From the NCBI GenBank assembly GCA_964514105.1, contig CAZEPJ010000011.1:15731-79730 (forward strand): a DNA stretch of 64,000 nucleotides, written 5' to 3'. The notes under the pieces were generated by a model. That model saw only the letters and a program-made list of their open reading frames with translations. It did no database searches and was not told the DNA's origin. The position numbers and the translations under genes are program-made. The stretch is from CAZEPJ01 sp964514105. Lineage in GTDB: Bacteria; Desulfobacterota; Desulfocorpusculales; Desulfocorpusculum. This document shows positions 1-8,555 of this stretch, one piece after another. Position 1 is the stretch's first letter. Each line of letters opens with the position of its first letter.

Positions 1-1
1 C

Positions 2-1213
2 TTCCTGGCCATGCTCGGCGGGGGCCTCTCGGCAACGGGGATGGTCTTCGGCAAGAGTCGCGAGGGCTACGCCCGCTTCGTCACGGTCAACCGGCTGTTC
101 GCCGCTGTGGTGGTCGGAGTCCAGGCGATCCTGTGCATCCCGCCCCTGGACCATCAGCTCTTCGGCGTCATCATCGGATTGCCCCCTTCCATCGAGGCGC
201 CGGCACGGGCGACCCTCCTGTGGACCCTGCCCCTGCAATTCCTGTTCTTCGCCAGGAGCCCCTATCAGGTGGCGTTGCTCAACGGCCGGGCCACGGGGAG
301 GGCCAGCAGCGCCACAATGGGGAGGATCGCCCTGACGGCGCTCCTGTCGGCGCTGTGCTGCTGGGCGGGATGGGTGGGGCCCATGTGGGCCGTGATCTGC
401 CTGACCCTCCCCGTGGCCCTGGAGGTGGTCGTCTCCTGGGCCCTTGCCGCGCCGTTCCTGCGGGATCTGCCCGCCCATGCGGGCCCCTCCCCCACGGTGA
501 GGGAGCTCCTGCGATTCACGCTCCCCCTGTCTGCGGGCGGCATCCTCCTGGCCTTTTCCGGCCCGCTGGTGGGGGCCTTCATGGCCCGAGCGCCCGAGCC
601 CCAGCGCCTCTTGCCCGTGTACTACCTGGCGGCGGGCCTGGCCAACTCCATGGCCTTCAGCGCCTCACGGATCCAGAGCGTGGTCCTGGCCTTTCCCCCC
701 ACCGGGTCGGGGGATCGGGTCTCGGGCCGATTCGCACTGGGGGCGGGGTTGGTCCTGGGGGTCTGCCCACTGGCCTTCCTCATCCCGTCCGTGGCGGATC
801 TCTACTACGTTTCCCTCCAGAAGCTGCCACCATCGGATCTGGATGCCCTGCGGGTCACGGCCCTGCTCCTGGTGGCCCTGCCCGTGGGGGTTGCCCTCAG
901 ATCCCATCTGGAGGGGAAGGCGGCCTTTCTCAAGCGGCCCCTGGCCGTCCTGGCGGGGCAGGGGGTGCATCTGGCGGCCCTGCTGGCCGCATGCGCCCTG
1001 GGGTTGGCAGTGGGTCTTGCGGGCAACGTCCTGGGGCCCGTGGGGCTGGCCGCGGCCAACCTGGTCGCAGCGGGCAGCGTGGCCTTTCTCGTGGGCGTCG
1101 GATCCGGGGGCGGGGGCCCGTGGGTCGGGCCACGGGCCTGGCTCCGGGGCCGCGGGCGGGGGGAGATGAGACGAGAAGGGGTCTTGGAGCGGGGAGCCTC
1201 GACGGCGACCTGA
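2..1213 (+). CDS. Polytopic membrane protein, MATE/flippase-like, 5' truncated by the window edge
   Basis: The reading frame is open to the left edge, and three sense codons precede the first ATG, so the N-terminus probably lies outside the window. The visible part is about 400 residues with roughly ten hydrophobic segments, separated by short charged loops, and ends in an Arg/Gly-rich cytoplasmic tail. The spacing of helices and small-residue-rich segments resembles MATE or polysaccharide-flippase type exporters (MOP superfamily), but I see no diagnostic motif. The next gene follows 22 bases after the stop and has its own strong ribosome site. Family assignment is tentative; that it is an integral membrane protein is secure. 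Confidence 0.6.
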   Translation, partial: FLAMLGGGLSATGMVFGKSREGYARFVTVNRLFAAVVVGVQAILCIPPLDHQLFGVIIGLPPSIEAPARATLLWTLPLQFLFFARSPYQVALLNGRATGRASSATMGRIALTALLSALCCWAGWVGPMWAVICLTLPVALEVVVSWALAAPFLRDLPAHAGPSPTVRELLRFTLPLSAGGILLAFSGPLVGAFMARAPEPQRLLPVYYLAAGLANSMAFSASRIQSVVLAFPPTGSGDRVSGRFALGAGLVLGVCPLAFLIPSVADLYYVSLQKLPPSDLDALRVTALLLVALPVGVALRSHLEGKAAFLKRPLAVLAGQGVHLAALLAACALGLAVGLAGNVLGPVGLAAANLVAAGSVAFLVGVGSGGGGPWVGPRAWLRGRGRGEMRREGVLERGASTAT

Positions 1214-1235
1214 ATTCGCGCGAAGGAGGCGTCAC

Positions 1236-1802
1236 ATGAAGCTGCTGGGCGTTTTGGGAAGCCCCCGGGTCGGTGGGAACAGCGACATCCTTCTGGAGGA
1301 GGCCCTGGACGGGGCCCGGGAGGCGGGGGCGCAGGTGGAGAAGCTCGTCCTTGCCAAGAAGAAGATCCGGGGATGCCTCGACTGCACCAAGTGCAACGAG
1401 ACCGGGCTGTGCGTCCTCAAGGACGATATGCCCGCCATCCACGGCCTCATCCTGGAGGCGGACTGCATCGTCCACAGTGCGCCCGTCTATTTCTGGTCCA
1501 TGACCAGCCAGATGAAGGCCTATCTGGATCGATGGTGCGCCTTCTTCGACGCCAACTGGCGGTGGCAGCCCCAGTACAAGGCGCGGATGAAGGGCAAGCG
1601 CCTGGGCCTCATCACCGTCTGCGGAGACCCCAACGTCCACACCGGGGACCCCATCATGCACAGCTTCAAGACCCTGTGCGAGTACGCGGGCCTCGCCTGG
1701 ATGGGGGTGGTGCAGGCCTCGGCGTCGGCCAAGGGGGAGATCGCCGGGGATCGGGCCGCCCGGGAGGCTGCCCGCGCCCTGGGACGCTCCTGCGTCCTGT
1801 GA
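1236..1802 (+). CDS. Iron-sulfur flavoprotein, NADPH-dependent FMN reductase fold
   Basis: This 188-residue cytoplasmic protein starts with the flavodoxin-like FMN phosphate loop (GSPRVGGNS, residues 8-16). It carries a compact cysteine set at residues 47, 50, 53 and 59 (CX2CX2CX5C), the pattern that holds a [4Fe-4S] cluster in archaeal and bacterial Isf-type flavoproteins. A later segment (SAPVYFWSMTSQMKAYLDR) is the conserved flavin-binding strand of the family. The ATG has an AAGGAGG site eight bases upstream. Known members pass electrons between ferredoxin-like carriers and small acceptors such as oxygen or peroxide; the partner here is not visible. It is convergent with the MFS gene downstream. 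Confidence 0.85.
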   Translation: MKLLGVLGSPRVGGNSDILLEEALDGAREAGAQVEKLVLAKKKIRGCLDCTKCNETGLCVLKDDMPAIHGLILEADCIVHSAPVYFWSMTSQMKAYLDRWCAFFDANWRWQPQYKARMKGKRLGLITVCGDPNVHTGDPIMHSFKTLCEYAGLAWMGVVQASASAKGEIAGDRAAREAARALGRSCVL

Positions 1803-1812
1803 CTCCCCGGGT

Positions 1813-1826
1813 CCCCGGCACCGGGG
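1813..1826. terminator. Short GC palindrome between convergent genes
   Basis: CCCCGG and CCGGGG are separated by CA in the 25-base gap between the convergent flavoprotein and MFS genes. It could serve as a weak bidirectional terminator, but there is no T-tract and the usable stem is only about five pairs. Confidence 0.25.
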
Positions 1827-1827
1827 G

Positions 1828-3057
1828 TCAGGCCGGGGTGGAGGGGGAGCGACGACCGGAGGGGAGGCCCAGGCCCAGCAGCACGGCCACCAGCAGGCAC
1901 AGGGTCTGGATACGCAGGGCCTGGATGGGTCCGACGTGGTCCGCCAGGGCGCCGATGGGGGTCACCAGCAGCCCCCCCAGGCCCCAGGCCAACCCCAGGA
2001 TGAGGGAAGAGGCCGTGGCCACGGCCCCGGGGGCCAGCCTTTGGGCCAGGGACACGCTCACCGGGGCGCTGGCCAGGAGCCAGAACCCTCCCAGCATGAG
2101 CAGAACGGTGCCCCAGAATCCCGGCGCCACGAGGGCCAGCTCCAGGGTGGGAAATGCCAGGGCCAGGGACCCGACGATGACCGCCCTGGCCTCCAGGCGA
2201 TCGGACAACCACCCGCCCGCGATGCCGCCCATGGCCCCGCCCAGGAGAAAAAGGGAGACCATGGCCCCGGTGGCCAATGGGGAGAGCCCCTGGCGGGTGA
2301 AGATGATGGGCAGAAAGGTGAAAAAGGCGAAATAGGCGAGGCTGCGCAGGATGACCAGGAACCAGAGGCGCAGGAAGGGGCCCCGATTGCGCAGTAGCTG
2401 CTCCAACACCGCCCGCAGGGCCGGAGGTCGCCAGGTCGGGGCTCGAAACTGTTGGTCGCGGAACACGGCCCCGTAAATCCAGAGGGTGGCCAGGACGCCC
2501 AGGGGCAAGGAGACGAGGGTCCCGCCAGGGAGATCCCACACGGCGATGAGGGCCGTGGCCAGCAGGGGACCCAGGGCGAAGCCCAGGTTGCCCGCGGCGG
2601 TGAACAGGCTCATGGCGAGTCCCCGCCTGGGCCCGGCGTACTGGGTGACGGCCGCGGCCCCCTGAGGATGAAAGGCCGACCGCGCCGTCCCCGACAGGAC
2701 GAGGAGGCAGGCCAGCATGCCGTACCCCGTGGCCAGTCCCCAGCACGCCGTGGCCAGCCCCACGCATGCAGGCGCCAGGAGCGTCATCCAGGGCCGGCGC
2801 ATGCGGTCCCCCCAGTAGCCGAACAACGGCTGGGAGAGGCCGTCGGCCATGTTGATGATGGAGGCCAGACTCCCCACCAGGGCAAGGCTCAGATCCAGGC
2901 GATGGGCGAAGATGGGCAGGAGGGGTGCCAGGAAGGCGGCATAGGTGTCCACGATACCGTGTCCCACGGCCACGGAGAGGACGGGCATGGGGGAGAAAGC
3001 CCTCCCCGCAAGCGGGTCCCCCCAAGGGGTCACGGTCTGCTTGAGCGGTTCAGTCAT
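1828..3057 (-). CDS. MFS transporter, fosmidomycin-resistance (Fsr)-like
   Basis: This 409-residue protein has about twelve membrane segments in the 6+6 arrangement of the major facilitator superfamily. The N-terminal region (GHGIVDTYAAFLAPLLPIF) and the loop after TM2 (FGYWGDRMRRP) resemble the Fsr/MdtG-like branch, whose members export small drugs or metabolites with proton exchange. The start overlaps the end of the upstream FecR-domain gene by eight bases, so both are probably on one transcript from the promoter at 3987-4015. The substrate cannot be read from sequence. Confidence 0.8.
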   Translation of the reverse strand: MTEPLKQTVTPWGDPLAGRAFSPMPVLSVAVGHGIVDTYAAFLAPLLPIFAHRLDLSLALVGSLASIINMADGLSQPLFGYWGDRMRRPWMTLLAPACVGLATACWGLATGYGMLACLLVLSGTARSAFHPQGAAAVTQYAGPRRGLAMSLFTAAGNLGFALGPLLATALIAVWDLPGGTLVSLPLGVLATLWIYGAVFRDQQFRAPTWRPPALRAVLEQLLRNRGPFLRLWFLVILRSLAYFAFFTFLPIIFTRQGLSPLATGAMVSLFLLGGAMGGIAGGWLSDRLEARAVIVGSLALAFPTLELALVAPGFWGTVLLMLGGFWLLASAPVSVSLAQRLAPGAVATASSLILGLAWGLGGLLVTPIGALADHVGPIQALRIQTLCLLVAVLLGLGLPSGRRSPSTPA

Positions 3058-3937
3058 AATGGTCGCGGGAGCGTTCCTGCTTGGGTTCGGCCGGGTCTCG
3101 GATGAGCGGCTCGTCGACGCCGTGACGGTCCGGGCGCATGCGGGGGGGCGGCTCCACGCCGGGCTTCCCCCCGCCCTTGGACGGGTCGGCGCGGATCCGG
3201 AACTCGGTCCTGAGCCCGAGGACCTCGCCGGGGTCCACCGCCTCCAAGACCATGGGTTGATGGGGCACGACCATCGTCTTGGTCATGGCCGCCAGGTCCA
3301 GGGTCTGACCGGTGGATTGATTGAGGACCTCCAAGCCGCCGCCCAGGCAGAAGACCGCCAAGGGGCCCATCATTCGGATGACGCCCTCGGTACCCCGCAC
3401 CCCGACCACGGCCGTGGACGTCCGGAAAAGGACATCCGGCTTGCGGTCCGCCAAGAAGCGGGTGACCAGGAAGCGGACCTTGCCGCCCAGGACGTCCAGG
3501 AGGGCCCTGCGCTCTTTGGCCTCCCTGCGGAAGACGAACCGGGTGATCTCCATCTCGCTTCGGGTCCCCAGGACCACCATGGTGTCGTCCACGAAGAGGA
3601 TCTGCACCTTGCCGTCCTCGCCGGTGCGGATGCGGTCCCCCGGAAACAGATCCTGCCCCAGACGGGCCCCGGAAAAGGCCGTCTGGCCGGCCCGGAGCAC
3701 ATCCACCGCCCCCTCCATGGGGCCGAGGACGGCCACGGCCTCCGGGTGCCCCTGGGCCCGGCAAGACCTGTCCCACAGCAGGAGTGCCAGCAAGAGCACG
3801 ACGGGCAACAGGCCATGGGCGACGTGCAACAGGGGACGGGCGCCCCCGGCCCCACGGCCGCAAGGAGGACAGGGGTGCAGGCCAACACCCGTGCCGAGCC
3901 GGTTCGCCCCACGGCGACGGAGACGTTTCGTCCTCAT
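3050..3937 (-). CDS. FecR-domain protein, membrane anchored or secreted
   Basis: The chosen ATG gives 295 residues: a basic N-terminus, one hydrophobic segment at about residues 30-50, then a FecR-type beta domain (GAVDVLRAG, GDRIRTGEDGKVQILFVDDT, VVGVRGTEG) and a Pro/Arg-rich tail. The frame stays open further upstream, but the consensus promoter lies only 50 bases before this ATG, which rules out earlier starts. True FecR proteins relay iron signals to FecI sigma factors; no sigma factor or TonB receptor is nearby. This is more likely one of the many stand-alone FecR-fold periplasmic proteins. It is translationally coupled to the MFS gene. Confidence 0.8.
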   Translation of the reverse strand: MRTKRLRRRGANRLGTGVGLHPCPPCGRGAGGARPLLHVAHGLLPVVLLLALLLWDRSCRAQGHPEAVAVLGPMEGAVDVLRAGQTAFSGARLGQDLFPGDRIRTGEDGKVQILFVDDTMVVLGTRSEMEITRFVFRREAKERRALLDVLGGKVRFLVTRFLADRKPDVLFRTSTAVVGVRGTEGVIRMMGPLAVFCLGGGLEVLNQSTGQTLDLAAMTKTMVVPHQPMVLEAVDPGEVLGLRTEFRIRADPSKGGGKPGVEPPPRMRPDRHGVDEPLIRDPAEPKQERSRDHYD

Positions 3938-3986
3938 GACCCTCGGACGGCCCAGGGATGAGACCCCGGGACCCCGGACCTGCGGG

Positions 3987-4015
3987 ATGGTATCCTCGGG
4001 CTGCGGGCATGTCAA
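3987..4015 (-). promoter_or_regulatory. Sigma70-type promoter for the FecR-MFS transcript
   Basis: On the minus strand TTGACA is followed by a 17-base spacer and TACCAT. The predicted start lies about 40 bases before the FecR ATG. The -35 box is a perfect match and the -10 box matches four of six. Confidence 0.65.
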
Positions 4016-4157
4016 GTCGGCGGGCAGGAAACGGGGGCCGGAGGGCAGGGAACAGCGGGTCGCAGGCAACGGACAAGCATGGCCCGGGCGGGTCAGTGGC
4101 ATTGCGGGGCGCGATATGCTAAGAGAGGGAGACGCGGGGATGAGGAGGAGACAGGGG

Positions 4158-4973
4158 ATGGATCCGCCGGAGGGACACCTGGAGGCGTTGGTCGAGAGGG
4201 TGCGGGCACTGGGGAGGGTGGCCATGGCCGCCCTGGGACGGGCGGCCTTCTCGTTCAAGGAAGATGGGACATACGTCACGGAGATGGACCGGCGGGTGGA
4301 GTCCGAACTGCGGGCCTTCCTCCACGGGCGGTTCCCTGGCTGCCGCGTCCTGGGGGAGGAGGACGGGTTCACGGGCCCGGCCGACTCCCCGGCCGTCTGG
4401 GTGGTGGACCCCATCGACGGGACCTCCAATTATACCGCGGGCCTTCCGCTATGGGCCCTCTCCGTGGGGCTCCTCCGGGACGGTCTGCCGCAGTGGGGCT
4501 GCGTGTATATCCCCTTGCTGGAGCAGATGTACGTCGCTTCCCGGGGAAGGGGCGCCATTTGCAACGGCCGGCCCGCAACCCCCCTGCAGCGGGAGGAGAT
4601 GATCCGCGAGGACATCCTGGGGATCACCTCCGACGGCGTGAAACGCTACGACTACCGCATCCCCCAGAAGATCCGGGCCATGGGGAGCGCGGCGGCTCAG
4701 GCGGTCTTCGTGGCCGGCGGACACTACGTGGGGTACTTCCTGGACGACTGGCACATCTGGGACATCGCCGCGGCCCTTCTCATCGCCCGGGAAGCCGGGG
4801 TCCTGGTCACCGGCATGGACGGAGGGCCCTTCGACCGGTTCGCGGAGGTGGACGCGCGCAAGGGCCCGCCGCTCCTGTTCGCCGTGAGGGGGATACACGC
4901 CCGCCTCCTGTCCCTCATCGTCCCCAGGGGGCCCCGGCCCCAAGAGCGAGGCGCGGGGGGGAGGACGCTGTGA
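4158..4973 (+). CDS. Inositol-monophosphatase family phosphatase
   Basis: The protein has 271 residues and keeps the metal-binding signature of Mg-dependent IMPase/FBPase phosphatases: GEEDG (66-70), DPIDGT (84-89) and WDIAAA (201-206, third metal aspartate). The family removes phosphate from inositol phosphates, 3'-phosphoadenosine phosphates or histidinol phosphate; the true substrate is not evident. The start was chosen for its AGGAGG site nine bases upstream. In-frame ATGs at 4116 and 4140 are possible and would add 14 or 6 residues. The stop overlaps the GTG start of the YkgJ-like gene, indicating coupled translation. Confidence 0.88.
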   Translation: MDPPEGHLEALVERVRALGRVAMAALGRAAFSFKEDGTYVTEMDRRVESELRAFLHGRFPGCRVLGEEDGFTGPADSPAVWVVDPIDGTSNYTAGLPLWALSVGLLRDGLPQWGCVYIPLLEQMYVASRGRGAICNGRPATPLQREEMIREDILGITSDGVKRYDYRIPQKIRAMGSAAAQAVFVAGGHYVGYFLDDWHIWDIAAALLIAREAGVLVTGMDGGPFDRFAEVDARKGPPLLFAVRGIHARLLSLIVPRGPRPQERGAGGRTL

Positions 4974-5548
4974 CGGGCGTGGCGGGGGAACTGTACGAGG
5001 GGCTGGTGGAGCGGGTGGACGCGTTTGTGGCCGGGGCCCGCGAGGCGCACGGGACGTTGATGCGCTGCGGGCCCGGGTGCGCCGCCTGCTGCCGGGCGAC
5101 CGTCCGGGTGTTTCCGGTGGAGGCGTGGCATGTGGCGCGCCGAATGGGCTCTCTGGGCCCCCCGGGGCCGGGCCCCTTTCCGGCCCGGAGGGGCCGGCGC
5201 GGCCCCTGCGCGGCCCTGGAGGGCGACCGGTGCCTCATCTACCCGCTGCGGCCCGTCATCTGCCGAACCCAGGGGCATCTGCTCTGGGTGCGTGAGGCCG
5301 GCGGGGAGCGGCGGATTCGCCACTGCGAGCTCAACTTCCGTCCGTCGGGCCGGGAGCCCATCCGACTCAAGGGGGACTGGGTCCTGGATCTGGAGTCCCT
5401 CAACGAGGCCCTGGTCCGGGTCAATCTCGCCTTTGTCCGGGCGTGGGAGGCGGGCGGGGGGGAGAAGCTCCCCCAACGGGTTCCCATCGGGCATTTCCTC
5501 CAGGGCCCCCGGGGAGAGGCCGACGAGGGCCTTGTGCGCAACGGTTGA
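4970..5548 (+). CDS. YkgJ-family cysteine cluster protein
   Basis: This 192-residue protein starts at a GTG within a GTGA overlap with the phosphatase stop. Six or more conserved cysteines (CGPGCAACC near residue 26, then GPCAALEGDRCLIYPLRPVICR) match the YkgJ/UPF0153 family, thought to bind zinc or an iron-sulfur centre. The motif C-x-IYPLRP-x-x-C-R is the family hallmark. Function is unknown in general. The phosphatase-YkgJ pairing suggests joint expression but not a specific role. Confidence 0.85.
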   Translation: MTGVAGELYEGLVERVDAFVAGAREAHGTLMRCGPGCAACCRATVRVFPVEAWHVARRMGSLGPPGPGPFPARRGRRGPCAALEGDRCLIYPLRPVICRTQGHLLWVREAGGERRIRHCELNFRPSGREPIRLKGDWVLDLESLNEALVRVNLAFVRAWEAGGGEKLPQRVPIGHFLQGPRGEADEGLVRNG

Positions 5549-5573
5549 TTCTCGCGGCCCTTTGGTATATCCT
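5545..5573 (+). promoter_or_regulatory. Likely promoter for the amidohydrolase-Dpp operon
   Basis: TTGATT, a 17-base spacer and TATCCT overlap the stop codon of the YkgJ gene and lie about 60 bases before the amidohydrolase ATG. Both boxes match four of six positions. Confidence 0.5.
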
Positions 5574-5630
5574 TCGTGGCATTTCCCGATTTCGATCTCA
5601 GGTGTGATCCCGGATTCAGGAGCGTCGGGC

Positions 5631-6827
5631 ATGGCCACGGCCTTTGTGGATGGATGCGTTTTCGTGGGGGACGGTCGCGTGCTGGAGCGGGCCACCGTCC
5701 TGGTGGAGGGGGACCGCATCGCCAAGGTGTCCAGGGGGGCCGTGTCCCTTCCCCGGGGCGCCAGGAAGGTCCCCCTGGACGGATGCGTCCTGTTTCCCGG
5801 TTTCATCGACGCCCATATCCATATCTGTCTGGACGGCAGCCCGGACCCCATGGCTGTCCTGGATCGGACCTCGGATCCCACACTGGCCCTGCGGGCAGCG
5901 GACCTGGCCCGGCGGACCCTCTTGGCGGGGGTCACCAGCGTCCGGGACATGGGGGGGAAAAACGGGGTGGATCTGGCCATCCGGGACGCCATCGGCTCGG
6001 GTCTGATTCCCGGCCCCCGCATGCTGGCCAGCGCCAGGCCCGTGGTCATGACGGGGGGGCACGGGTGGCAGATGGCCCGGGAGGCCGACGGACCGCACGA
6101 GGTGAGAAAGGCCGCGCGGGAGCAGATCAAGGCCGGGGCGGACCTGGTCAAACTCATGGCCACCGGCGGGGTCATGACCCCCGGGGTGGAGCCGGGAAGC
6201 GCCCAGTTCACCGAGGAGGAGCTTCGGGCCGGGATAGAGGAGGCGCGCAAGGCGGGGCGCCGCACGGCCACCCATGCCCAGGGGGCCCAGGGGATCCTCA
6301 ACGCCCTGCGGGCCGGCATCGACAGCATCGAGCACGGCTTCTACCTCACCGAGGAGGCCATGGACCTGATGGTGAAGCGGGGGGTCCACTACGTCCCCAC
6401 CCTCTCGGCCCTGTACCACATCGAGACTCGGGGGGTGGAGGCGGGGATCCCGGCCTTCGCCGTGGAGAAGACCCTGCGCATCAAGTCCGCCCACCTGGAC
6501 AGCGTGAGGCGGGCCCGGGAGGCCGGGGTGCAGATCGCCATGGGGACCGACGCGGGGACCCCCTTCAACCTCCACGGCGGGAACCTCAAGGAGGCGGAAT
6601 TGCTGGTGGAGATGGGCGGTTTCTCGCCCCTGGAGGCCCTGCGGGCGGGCACGCAGGTTGCGGCCGGGGTGCTGGGATGGGAGGATCGCCTGGGCACGGT
6701 GGAGGCGGGGAAGCTGGCGGACCTGGTGGTGGCGGCCGGGGATCCGCTGGGGGAGATCGCCTCTTTGCAGCGTCCCGAGTCCGTCCGGATGGTGATGAAG
6801 GGCGGGCGGATGGTCAAGGACGCGTAG
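5631..6827 (+). CDS. Metal-dependent amidohydrolase (imidazolonepropionase/Xaa-Pro dipeptidase-like)
   Basis: This 398-residue protein shows all metal ligands of the amidohydrolase superfamily: H62 and H64 (FIDAHIHI), the carboxylated lysine K174 (LVKLMATGG), H215 (ATHAQG), H235 (SIEHG) and the catalytic D307 (GTDAGTP). It belongs to the group that includes prolidase-like Xaa-Arg/Xaa-Lys dipeptidases and related N-acyl amino-acid hydrolases. No signal peptide is present, so it acts in the cytoplasm. It lies 37 bases before the first peptide-binding protein, so hydrolysis of peptides or amides imported by the following ABC system is the natural reading. An AGGAG site precedes the ATG. Confidence 0.9.
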   Translation: MATAFVDGCVFVGDGRVLERATVLVEGDRIAKVSRGAVSLPRGARKVPLDGCVLFPGFIDAHIHICLDGSPDPMAVLDRTSDPTLALRAADLARRTLLAGVTSVRDMGGKNGVDLAIRDAIGSGLIPGPRMLASARPVVMTGGHGWQMAREADGPHEVRKAAREQIKAGADLVKLMATGGVMTPGVEPGSAQFTEEELRAGIEEARKAGRRTATHAQGAQGILNALRAGIDSIEHGFYLTEEAMDLMVKRGVHYVPTLSALYHIETRGVEAGIPAFAVEKTLRIKSAHLDSVRRAREAGVQIAMGTDAGTPFNLHGGNLKEAELLVEMGGFSPLEALRAGTQVAAGVLGWEDRLGTVEAGKLADLVVAAGDPLGEIASLQRPESVRMVMKGGRMVKDA

Positions 6828-6864
6828 GAGACGACCCACTCAAATTTCCACAAGGAGGTGCGGC

Positions 6865-8424
6865 ATGTCGAGGATCCGGAGTTGGGCCAGATGGGCGGCG
6901 CTGGCGGGGGCCATGTTCCTTCTTCTGGGAGGAGGTCCGAGCATCGCCCGGGCGCAGGACGACATCAAGGAACTGGTCATCGGCATCGGCGTCGATGCCG
7001 ACACCCTCAACCCCCAGGAGCAGACCACATCCCTCTTCATGAACATGTGCGATTTCTTCTACGACACCCTCTTCTTCCAGACCCCGGACGCCAAACTGGA
7101 GCCGCGGCTGGCCGAGAAATACGACGTCTCTCCGGACGGACTGACGTACACGGTCAAGCTCCGGGCCGGGGTGAAGTTCAGCGACGGCACGCCCCTGAAC
7201 GCCGCGATCATGAAGCAGACCATGGACCGCATCCTGGATCCCAAGCTGCGCGTCCCCCTGCGCTACTACGTCTCCATGGTGGAGGGGGCCACCGTCATCG
7301 ACGATCTCACCTTCCAGCTCAAACTCAAGTACGCCTTCGCGCCCTTCGCGTACGCCATGTCCACGGCCCTGTTTTCACCCATCTCGCCCAAGGCGCTGGA
7401 GCAGTTCGGCGAGGATGTTCGCCAGAAGCCGGTGGGCGCGGGACCGTACCTGCTCAAGGAGTGGGTCAAGGGCGATCGAATCGTGATGGTGAGAAACGAC
7501 GCGTACTGGGGCAAGAAGCCCACCGTGGCCCAGATGACCTGGAAGATCGTTCCCGAGACCGCCACCCGCGAGGCCATGCTCCGGGCGGGCCAGCTCCACA
7601 TCTGCTACAAGCCCTCCCCGGCCAACGTGGCGGCCCTCAAGGCCGATCCGGCCATCACGGTGGACATGCCCCTGGACACCCGGACGATCTTCATGGGGCT
7701 CAACACCCAGAAGGGGGTGACCACCAACAAGCTGGTCCGCCAGGCGTTCAACTATGCCGTGGACAAGAAGGCCATCGTGAGCAAGATCCTCTTCGATACG
7801 GGCGTGATGATGGAGGGGCCCGTGTCGCCCATCATGCACGGCTACGCCAAGATGGACAAGCAGTACGACTACAACCCGGAGAAGGCCAAGGAGCTTCTCA
7901 AGCAGGCCAATTTCGACTTCTCCAAGACCGTGCAGATGCGCACCCCCCAGGGGCGGTACAACTTCGACAAGCAGGTCTCCGAGTACGTGCAGTCCGCCCT
8001 CCAGGCCATCGGGGTCAAGACCGAGCTCCGGACCTACGACTGGCCCACGTACGTGGCGGGCCTCCAGAAGCCCATCGCCGAGACCGAGCTGGAGGTCTTC
8101 CTCCTGGGCTGGGGGCCGTTCGTCATGGATGCGGACTACGGCCTCTACGGGCAGTTCCACAGCAGCGTCAATCCGCCCAAGGGGCTGGGCTCGGCCTTCT
8201 ACGCCAACCCCGAGTTTGACAAGCTCATGGACCAGAGTCGCCAGGAGCAAGATGTGGAGAAACGGAAGGCCCTCCTCAAGAAGGCCTCGGAGATGGTATG
8301 GGACGACTGCCCGTGGATCTGGCTTCACACGGAGAAGTTCCTCATCGCGTACAGCAGCAAGATCAAGGGGCTGATCGTGACGCCCATCGAGACCTTCTAC
8401 CCCACGTACGTGACCATGAAGTGA
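6865..8424 (+). CDS. ABC transporter peptide-binding protein (SBP family 5), first paralogue
   Basis: The 519-residue product has a Sec signal peptide with likely cleavage after ARA (about residue 30), followed by a DppA/OppA/NikA-type solute-binding fold. The family landmark GLTYTVKLRAGVKFSDGTPL is clear. A perfect AAGGAGG precedes the ATG. It begins the import module SBP-SBP-permease-permease-ATPase-ATPase. It is a close paralogue of the next gene: by eye the majority of aligned residues match over the full length, and some DNA blocks are identical. Family 5 cargo includes di- and oligopeptides, glutathione and nickel chelates; co-transcribed hydrolases favour peptides or acylated amino acids. 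Confidence 0.93.
   Translation: MSRIRSWARWAALAGAMFLLLGGGPSIARAQDDIKELVIGIGVDADTLNPQEQTTSLFMNMCDFFYDTLFFQTPDAKLEPRLAEKYDVSPDGLTYTVKLRAGVKFSDGTPLNAAIMKQTMDRILDPKLRVPLRYYVSMVEGATVIDDLTFQLKLKYAFAPFAYAMSTALFSPISPKALEQFGEDVRQKPVGAGPYLLKEWVKGDRIVMVRNDAYWGKKPTVAQMTWKIVPETATREAMLRAGQLHICYKPSPANVAALKADPAITVDMPLDTRTIFMGLNTQKGVTTNKLVRQAFNYAVDKKAIVSKILFDTGVMMEGPVSPIMHGYAKMDKQYDYNPEKAKELLKQANFDFSKTVQMRTPQGRYNFDKQVSEYVQSALQAIGVKTELRTYDWPTYVAGLQKPIAETELEVFLLGWGPFVMDADYGLYGQFHSSVNPPKGLGSAFYANPEFDKLMDQSRQEQDVEKRKALLKKASEMVWDDCPWIWLHTEKFLIAYSSKIKGLIVTPIETFYPTYVTMK
7598..7664 (+). repeat. 67-base block identical in both binding-protein genes, copy 1
   Basis: These 67 bases are identical to 9286-9352, including synonymous positions, whereas flanking codons differ between the paralogues. 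A second shared block of 29 bases begins at 7561 (matching 9250). This is the footprint expected of recent gene conversion. Confidence 0.9.
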
Positions 8425-8452
8425 GGGGCGCGAAGGCCGAGGCTGACGCGGA
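8409..8452 (+). repeat. 44-base block spanning the stop codon, copy 1
   Basis: The block covers the last codons, the TGA and 28 untranslated bases, and is identical to 10097-10140 after the second paralogue. Conservation of untranslated DNA points to a recent tandem duplication or conversion. Confidence 0.92.
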
Positions 8453-8555
8453 GCAACGGGAAGGGTTTTCCCGGATCGGCCGGGGTGGGCGCCTCGCCGG
8501 CATGGGGCGGGGCGCCCAGCACCCATGTCCAACCAGCGCAGTACGGAGGAGCCAA

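Noticed and set aside
133..1239. Long alternative frame inside the first membrane protein gene.
   Set aside because: It is Gly/Pro/Arg-rich out-of-frame translation typical of GC-rich DNA, without hydrophobic segments or homology.
4092..4120. TATGCT upstream of the phosphatase as a promoter.
   Set aside because: The -35 position (GTCAGT) is poor; kept out of the feature list.
3321..4139. Long in-frame N-terminal extension of the phosphatase.
   Set aside because: It runs antisense through the FecR gene and has no family similarity; the IMPase length fits the internal start.
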